Assembly (NCBI GenBank): GCA_023382055.1
Contig: JAMCQN010000147.1
Span: forward strand, 35,899 to 99,898
Direction of reading: 5' to 3'
DNA length: 64,000 nt
Origin: Chloroflexota bacterium
GTDB lineage: Bacteria > Chloroflexota > Anaerolineae > J036 > Brachytrichaceae
In this document: positions 57,949-64,000 of the stretch, piece by piece
Position numbering within the stretch: position 1 is the stretch's first letter
Layout of the letters: each line of letters opens with the position of its first letter
The notes under the pieces: generated by a model
Databases searched by the model: none
What the model saw: the letters and a program-made list of their open reading frames with translations, nothing else
What the model was told of the DNA's origin: nothing
Position numbers and translations under genes: made by a program

Positions 57949-57992
57949 GGTACACCTGTGAACGCTAAACGGGTTCGGTCACGACCTCCGGC

Positions 57993-60932
57993 TTACTCAG
58001 CTTCGCCAAGTTTTACCGCCTGGAATATCTTAATACGGCGCAGGAATAGCACCAGCGCGGGCACCGCCACCAGAAAGAGCGCGCCGAACAGAATGTATAC
58101 ATCGTAGATGGCGTCCCAGTTCGTCAGTACGACAAACGGCAGCGCATGCGTCGGATCGCTGGCGCTCTCCTGCAGAAATGGGATATACAGCCGGCTGACA
58201 AATAAGCCCAGCCCGGTACCGCACAGCATACCGAGTCCCAGCAACAAAGCAATCTCCCATGCCAGCGATAAGGCCATTTGCGTGGCGCTCAGCCCAATCG
58301 CCCTCAGCATGCCCAGTTCGATAAATCGTCTGCGGAAAGAAAACACGGCATACAGGAAAAACCCCAGCACCGTAAAGAGCGCGGCCGCAAGGAACCCAAT
58401 CGATAACATACCGAACAGACCCTGCCGCTCCGGTTTCGTCTGTTCGCCGGCGATCATGCTGTTCACGTCGGTTCCACTCCAGGCGCTTTTGTCGATCAGG
58501 CGCGCTTCGGGAATAACCGCCGCGGGATCGTGGCCGGGCTTAACCTTGATCCAGACATCGTATGGCGACTGGCCGCCGGAATTTTCGAAGAGATAGTCGA
58601 GGTTCGCGACGATCAGCGTCCCATCGTCTTTTACGTTCGGAAACCACGCCGGCCACAGTTTGAATGACCCTACGACCCTGAAGGTCATATCGACGTCAAC
58701 CGAAGGGAATTGCACCTTGGCCTGCAGCGCATCGCCAATGCGCATGACATGGTCCGACAGGGCGTTCTCTGAAACAAGGACGCCATCGGGTGTCATTGCC
58801 AGCGCGTTCATCAGTGAACCAAATGGCTGTGCGGCGAAATCGCTGCGCCAGAAAGCGATATTGGCGAAATCGCTGCGGTCAATGCCGATAACATGGCCGC
58901 TGGTATCGCCCCCTACGCTGAAGTGCGCGATGGCTGGGTAACGGCCAACCCGCGTCGCGGCCTGCACATCCTTGGCATTCAAGTAGTCGCTGATCGGCAC
59001 GAAAAGCCAGCGCGGACCGGCGTCCTCAGCCTGGGCCTGCTGTAAGGCGGCAGTCAGATCGCCGCCGGAATCGCTGCTCATCGAGCCAGCCTGACCGAAA
59101 CTGCCCGGCGCCTGGGCAGGCGGAGGTTGTGAACTCTGGCCGGTGCTGGTTAATTTGACATCGCCCCCAACGGTATAGCGGGCGCGCTGTTCGGTGTATT
59201 GATCCAGTGTTGTCGCGATGGTCGTGGTAAAGGTCGCCAGAGACAGCGTGAGCACCAGCAGCAGCATCGGTGTCGTATACAGACCGGGGGATCGCGCCAG
59301 TTGCCGCATCGCCAGCACCAGCGAGATGCCCGGCAGCTTGCCAAGCAGCCACGCCAGCGCGCGCAACAGAAACGGGAGGAGCCGGATCAGGAATAGCGTC
59401 ATCGCAAACATCATGAGCGACGGCACCAGGAAGAGCGCAGGGCTGCTCAGCGGATTCCCGCTGGATGTGCCCAGCAACGGCACGTCGATAACACCCTGTT
59501 TCTGGAGCATATAGGTCCAGTAAACCGTGGGGATTAACAGAAGCACGTCAAGCCACATGCGCTGCCAGGATGGGGTCTTCAGTGCCCGTGCACGCTCAAG
59601 CCGATAAGTAATGATCGTATGGCGCGCCGCGTCGATTACCGGTATCACGGTTATCACAATGGTTACACCGGCAGCAATAAGACCGAAAGGCAGGCTGGAC
59701 CGGGAGACCGCAACTGGAAGCAAGTCGCCTGATGCAAAGACCAGAAAACTGCGCGCCTGGCCGATCAGGGCGGCGATTCCCAGCGCCGCCAGCGCGCCGA
59801 GTCCCAGCGAGAACAACGCGAGTACGATGGACTGCATCGATGCGATGCCCATCACCTGCCAGGCTGTGGCGCCTCTGCTGCGCAAAACGGCTATCTCATT
59901 GCGCTGGCTGTTCACTGTCAGACCGGCAACGAGAATGACAAATGCAAACACCAGCAGAAATAACGGAACGCTGAATGCATACAACTGCAGCATAAGCGCC
60001 CGACTATCACGCTGATACCTCAGCAGTCCGTCCTGCGGCGACGCGCTCATATCGACATTGATGTTTTGCGCTTTTTCCGCCGCCAGCAATCCATCAATTC
60101 TCGCCAGGAAGTCTGGCACATTCCAGACCCGCAGCGAGTCGCCATTGAAATCCATGAACCAGATCGCCTCGTTCATGTTCTGCCCGAGCGTTGGCGCGAT
60201 ATTATGCGTAAACGCGGTGTCTGTGGTCAATAGCATAATGTCCAGCAGGTCAGGCCGATAAAACCAGTAGGAGTCATTGCGGTCGCGCGGTTCCCAGACG
60301 CCGCTGACGACTACAGGAACCCGTATAGCCCCGCGATCCTCGCGCCCGGTAAAGGCCACATACTTGTCGCCAACCTGCACGCCCAGGCGATCAGACACCA
60401 GCTTGCTGACGAGCACGCCGGTATAGCCGTCGGCGGTTGGCGTGTCTGCCGGGAGCTTACCCTGGATCAGGTTGATGTGATTGCCCAGATCGCCTATGGC
60501 GACAAGCGGTATCAACAACAGTGGCTTGCGCTGCGCGAACGCGCTGGGATCAGTCAGCGAAAACAGGCGTAGATTCGCCGTCTGGTAATACCTGAGCAGT
60601 TCCTTGCGCGGAAGTCCCACCAGGCTGGGAACCTGCTGGTCCATAAAGCGGTCAACCGGCGCGATATCGGACCACTGTGCCGATTCCTGGAAAAACGTCC
60701 GCAGCTTGAAGATAAAGGAGAAGGGCGGCAGCGCCGATGAGCCGGGATCCGTAATGCCAAGCTCGCGTGTGAGGATGCGATGGTATACCGCATCGGCATA
60801 CATAGGCACACTGAATGCCAGCGCGATGGCGGCGATGAAGCCGAGCGCGCTGGCAAGGGCCAATCCGCGGGTAGACCACAAGCGCCGTGCAGCAACAATG
60901 AATATGGCGAGGAATGTTCTTATGGGACGCAT
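57993..60932 (-). CDS. FtsX-like ABC transporter permease (MacB-type)
   Basis: Long membrane protein with two FtsX-type modules (NEIAVLRSRGATAWQVMGIASMQSIVLAL; FIELGMLRAIGLSATQMALSLAWE). Confidence 0.9.
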   Translation of the reverse strand: MRPIRTFLAIFIVAARRLWSTRGLALASALGFIAAIALAFSVPMYADAVYHRILTRELGITDPGSSALPPFSFIFKLRTFFQESAQWSDIAPVDRFMDQQVPSLVGLPRKELLRYYQTANLRLFSLTDPSAFAQRKPLLLIPLVAIGDLGNHINLIQGKLPADTPTADGYTGVLVSKLVSDRLGVQVGDKYVAFTGREDRGAIRVPVVVSGVWEPRDRNDSYWFYRPDLLDIMLLTTDTAFTHNIAPTLGQNMNEAIWFMDFNGDSLRVWNVPDFLARIDGLLAAEKAQNINVDMSASPQDGLLRYQRDSRALMLQLYAFSVPLFLLVFAFVILVAGLTVNSQRNEIAVLRSRGATAWQVMGIASMQSIVLALFSLGLGALAALGIAALIGQARSFLVFASGDLLPVAVSRSSLPFGLIAAGVTIVITVIPVIDAARHTIITYRLERARALKTPSWQRMWLDVLLLIPTVYWTYMLQKQGVIDVPLLGTSSGNPLSSPALFLVPSLMMFAMTLFLIRLLPFLLRALAWLLGKLPGISLVLAMRQLARSPGLYTTPMLLLVLTLSLATFTTTIATTLDQYTEQRARYTVGGDVKLTSTGQSSQPPPAQAPGSFGQAGSMSSDSGGDLTAALQQAQAEDAGPRWLFVPISDYLNAKDVQAATRVGRYPAIAHFSVGGDTSGHVIGIDRSDFANIAFWRSDFAAQPFGSLMNALAMTPDGVLVSENALSDHVMRIGDALQAKVQFPSVDVDMTFRVVGSFKLWPAWFPNVKDDGTLIVANLDYLFENSGGQSPYDVWIKVKPGHDPAAVIPEARLIDKSAWSGTDVNSMIAGEQTKPERQGLFGMLSIGFLAAALFTVLGFFLYAVFSFRRRFIELGMLRAIGLSATQMALSLAWEIALLLGLGMLCGTGLGLFVSRLYIPFLQESASDPTHALPFVVLTNWDAIYDVYILFGALFLVAVPALVLFLRRIKIFQAVKLGEAE

Positions 60933-61096
60933 TATGAAGCTGATACGCAATACTTGACCGTAACCAGGAATGACCAGGCTGACCATGCATGCGGATAACG
61001 ACGAGCGGAATCCGTACCTTGGCGACGGCGGCAATGACGATCTAGATCATCCACGAAAACTTCCAGAAACACATCCGTGAAAAGTGTAGCATGTAA

Positions 61097-61870
61097 TTAG
61101 GGTCTGGGATCTCGCAGTCTTCTCAGCCAGGTCAACAGTTCATTCGCATCGAGCGCGAGGTTGTCCGGTGAATCGTCTTTCACAAACTCAATCATGGCAT
61201 AGGAATCCCGCTCCATGCAATCGACAATACTCAGGTACTGAGGCCATTCACCCGCGCATTGAGCCAGCAAGCGGCGTTCGGTGTTCGGGCGCCAGCAGAA
61301 TACATGAATATGGGTAAGCCACGGGAGTATGTCATTTAGGCCGCTCAGACAAAGACTGGCTGGCATATCGACCGGGGGCTGCCAGTAAGAACACATGGCT
61401 GGATGGTCAACCGCCTGCAACAAAGCAATGGCCGAGGAACTGGTGTCGGTAAGTGTTCCGCCATGATATTCATACGACACCGTCATATGCGCAGCCTGGG
61501 CTAATTGCGCGATGCGGCGTGATTCCCGGATAACGTGTTCGCGATGGGGTGCATCTGCATCGACCGACGACCGCTTCCCGGCCCAGACCCGGATGGTCGG
61601 CGCGCCGAGATCAGCAGCGGTTTCAATGATGGACTCAAAATCGCCCTGGTCAGGTTCGCCGACGCGATAATATGAACCATAAGCCGCTACCTGCAATCCA
61701 GCATCGCGCGTCATATGCGCCGCGTCTCTGGCTGCAGCCCGATCGCCATGCGGGACATGCACATCGCCGCCCCACTCTATTCCCTCAAGACCTGCCTGCT
61801 TGACCAGGGCGACGATCTCAAGAGGTGTCAGTTTCCGGAATGTAATCGACACCAGGCCGGAATGTATCAT
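61097..61870 (-). CDS. Sugar phosphate isomerase/epimerase (TIM barrel)
   Basis: LEIVALVKQAGLEGIEWGGDVHVPHGD, TIRVWAGKR, VSYEYHGGTLTDT, WLTHIHVFCW. Confidence 0.9.
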   Translation of the reverse strand: MIHSGLVSITFRKLTPLEIVALVKQAGLEGIEWGGDVHVPHGDRAAARDAAHMTRDAGLQVAAYGSYYRVGEPDQGDFESIIETAADLGAPTIRVWAGKRSSVDADAPHREHVIRESRRIAQLAQAAHMTVSYEYHGGTLTDTSSSAIALLQAVDHPAMCSYWQPPVDMPASLCLSGLNDILPWLTHIHVFCWRPNTERRLLAQCAGEWPQYLSIVDCMERDSYAMIEFVKDDSPDNLALDANELLTWLRRLRDPRP

Positions 61871-61938
61871 GCTGAAAACCTCTCCAACACAGTGGATTGA
61901 GCGCCATGCGCCACAGTCACATCACCCATAATCGCCAA

Positions 61939-62640
61939 TCAATGCCTTGGGGGTACCGTCGGCGCCGGCGTTGGTGTAGCTTCACCACCGGCTACAATGA
62001 CCACATTGGCTGCAACCCAGCCGTAATGCCCTTTATAGTCTATCTTGATCCATCCGCGATTGTCGCTGTAACTCACCACCGGCACAATTTGTCCCGGTTT
62101 GAGTTGACCGATCACGCGATACTTAGCGCCAGGTCCACCGCGCACATTAACCGCAGTATCAGATTGCATGATCGGCTGGCGCGAGTGTTGTGTTGAGTCG
62201 CTCTCAAGCACCTGGCCGCTCAAAGTAACGGTGTTGGCAGGAATCCAGCCGGTTGGCGTAATCCCAATCCGCAGCCACAAGCCGTCGTCGGTGATCTCGT
62301 TAATCGGCACGAAAACGCCGGGTGGAAGGACACCTACGACCTTGGACTTCTGTTTCGGTTCGCTGAGTAATTGTAGTTTGGCATCAAACCGCACCGAAAC
62401 TACCAGCGCCATAGGCGTCGGCAACGGCGTCGGCGTCGGCGTGGGAGTCGGAGTCGGTGTTGGCGTTATGGTGGCTGTAGGTGCAGGGGTTGGCGTATTG
62501 ACCGGGGTCGGAGTTGCCAGCGGAATAGGCTCAAGACTGCAGGCGCCAGCCATAAGTGACAGGATAAGCGTACAGCACAGCCGCACATGGCTGACGGACC
62601 GCTGTAAAGTTGTGCTGCGCCTAGTGGGAATCATCATCAA
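61939..62640 (-). CDS. SH3-domain lipoprotein with TP-rich linker
   Basis: Lipobox LMAGACS, long (TP)n linker, two bacterial SH3-like segments (VGVLPPGVFVPINEITDDGLWLRI; AVNVRGGPGAKYRVIGQLKPGQIVPVV). Confidence 0.85.
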   Translation of the reverse strand: MMMIPTRRSTTLQRSVSHVRLCCTLILSLMAGACSLEPIPLATPTPVNTPTPAPTATITPTPTPTPTPTPTPLPTPMALVVSVRFDAKLQLLSEPKQKSKVVGVLPPGVFVPINEITDDGLWLRIGITPTGWIPANTVTLSGQVLESDSTQHSRQPIMQSDTAVNVRGGPGAKYRVIGQLKPGQIVPVVSYSDNRGWIKIDYKGHYGWVAANVVIVAGGEATPTPAPTVPPRH

Positions 62641-62777
62641 TCAGATGGATGTTGTCGCAGATAACCGTGTCCTCACTCCATATAGTCATTATCGTCTTCT
62701 CAACTGCCATGTTAGCATCGATACAGTCCGCGACTATTCAGATACATAAAACATAGACCAGATAGGAGTATCACTAC

Positions 62778-63875
62778 ATGTTTACACCAGCCCCCACCCC
62801 TGGGAACGTGGCATGGTTCGTACAAGATCGCTTCGGCATGTTCATACATTGGGGACTCTACTCCCTGGCTGCGCGACACGAATGGGTTAAGTATAACGAA
62901 GCCATCCCAGATGAGGTTTACCAACGCTATTTCGTCCAGTTCAATCCGGATCTGTACGATCCCCGCAGTTGGGCCAGGGCTGCGCGCGAAGCCGGAATGA
63001 AGTATGTCGTACTAACCGCCAAGCACCATGAAGGATTTTGCCTGTGGGATTCGAAGCTGACTGATTACAAAATCACCCGCACACCCTATGGGAGAGATGC
63101 GTTACAGACCTATGTGGAGGCTTTCCGCGCCGAAGGGTTGAAGGTTGGTTTCTACTATTCCCTTATTGACTGGCATCACCCGGACTTCCCGATCGATGGG
63201 CAGCATCCAATGCGCGATGATCCTGATGCAATCAACCGTAACAAAACGAAGTCCATGCAGAGATATGCCGAATACCTGCATGGGCAGGTCAGGGAATTGT
63301 TGACGGAGTTTGGACGAATCGATATCCTCTGGTTCGATTTCTCATACCCCGACTTCACCCATCGTGGGCTGCCCGGTAAAGGGCGCGCGGACTGGCAAAG
63401 TGACAAGCTGCTGCAGATGGTGCGCCAGCTTCAGCCCGGCATCATCGTAAATAATCGCCTTAACCTGCCGAAGGGAAATGCGGATTTCTATACGCCGGAG
63501 CAATATCAACCGCGCTCATGGGTGCAGATCGACGGCGAACCCGTGGTGTGGGAAGCGTGCCAGACTTTCAGTGGATCATGGGGCTACTATCGCGACGAGG
63601 ATACCTGGAAGAGCCCGGAGCAACTCATCCAGATGCTGGTCAATACGGTAGCCTGCGGCGGGAACCTCATCATGAACGTCGGGCCGACAGCGCGGGGTTC
63701 ATTCGACCAGCGCGCCCTCAATTCGCTGGGGGTCTACGCTGAGTGGATGCGCGTGCATTCGCGCGCCATTTATGGCTGTACTCAGAGCAGCTTTACACCG
63801 CCGCAGGATTGCCGCTTTACTCAGTCCGGCAATCGCCTCTATCTGCATGTTTTTAACTGGCCTTATAAACACATT
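62778..63875 (+). CDS. GH29 alpha-L-fucosidase, 3' end probably disrupted
   Basis: RFGMFIHWGLYSLAARHEWV, YVVLTAKHHEGFCLWDSKLTDY, IDILWFDFSYPD, NLIMNVGPTARG; homology-like reading ends at LYLHVFNWPYKHI. Open frame continues to 63995 with unrelated residues. Confidence 0.9.
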
Positions 63876-64000
63876 GGCTCATGTCTAGAAACAGTGCTAA
63901 CCGGATCATACATGATGGACATACGCGCTAGACTACGGGCATGGAATTCCCGATCATCGACCTGCTGGATGAGGACATTAGTGAAACATGGCTGATGAAA
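63876..64000 (+). mobile_element. Left end of a probable insertion sequence with start of transposase-like ORF
   Basis: After the fucosidase breakpoint: GGCTCATGTCTAGAAACAG..., then ATG at 63941 reading MEFPIIDLLDEDISETWLMK to the window edge; resembles N-termini of zinc-ribbon (IS1595-like) transposases. Confidence 0.5.

Noticed and set aside
62400-62520. Short tandem-like G/T-rich repeats
   Set aside because: These encode the TP-rich linker of the SH3 lipoprotein; a similar linker occurs in the metallophosphoesterase lipoprotein. Not a CRISPR or satellite.

Overview
The window looks like a bacterial chromosome segment, probably Chloroflexi/Anaerolineae-like. That guess rests on TP-rich lipoprotein linkers, the DUF1800/DUF1501 pair, an EAD-type domain and the many Gfo/Idh, enolase-superfamily and isomerase genes; taxonomy was not tested. 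I see about 38 credible CDSs. They include an oligopeptide ABC operon, SRAP peptidase, hflX, trmFO, a DUF1800/DUF1501 pair, a two-component system, nagA, a GldA/GldFG/DUF4340-type ABC locus, gltBD, dut, topA, xseB, a sugar-acid cluster (two enolase-superfamily enzymes, UroD-like, ThuA), an M24 peptidase, an FtsX-type permease and a GH29 fucosidase. There is one RNA gene, a tRNA-Sec (UCA), folded by hand. No CRISPR array, rRNA or prophage was seen. The main points for follow-up are: (1) two near-identical Gram-positive-type SOS boxes, TAGAACATTWGTTCTA, each abutting a -10, upstream of the SRAP gene and of a radical-SAM/HhH protein that ends in a beta-clamp-like QLSLW; (2) a lone single-pass membrane protein with an N-terminal EAD-like adaptor domain; (3) a CRP/FNR-type dyad at about -41.5 of a plausible gltBD promoter; (4) related palindromic elements on both sides of an isomerase-MFS pair; (5) several very short gene remnants, some looking like N-terminus-to-C-terminus internal deletions; (6) a probable insertion sequence cutting the 3' end of the fucosidase gene at the window edge. 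All family calls are from reading the sequence; no database search was run.
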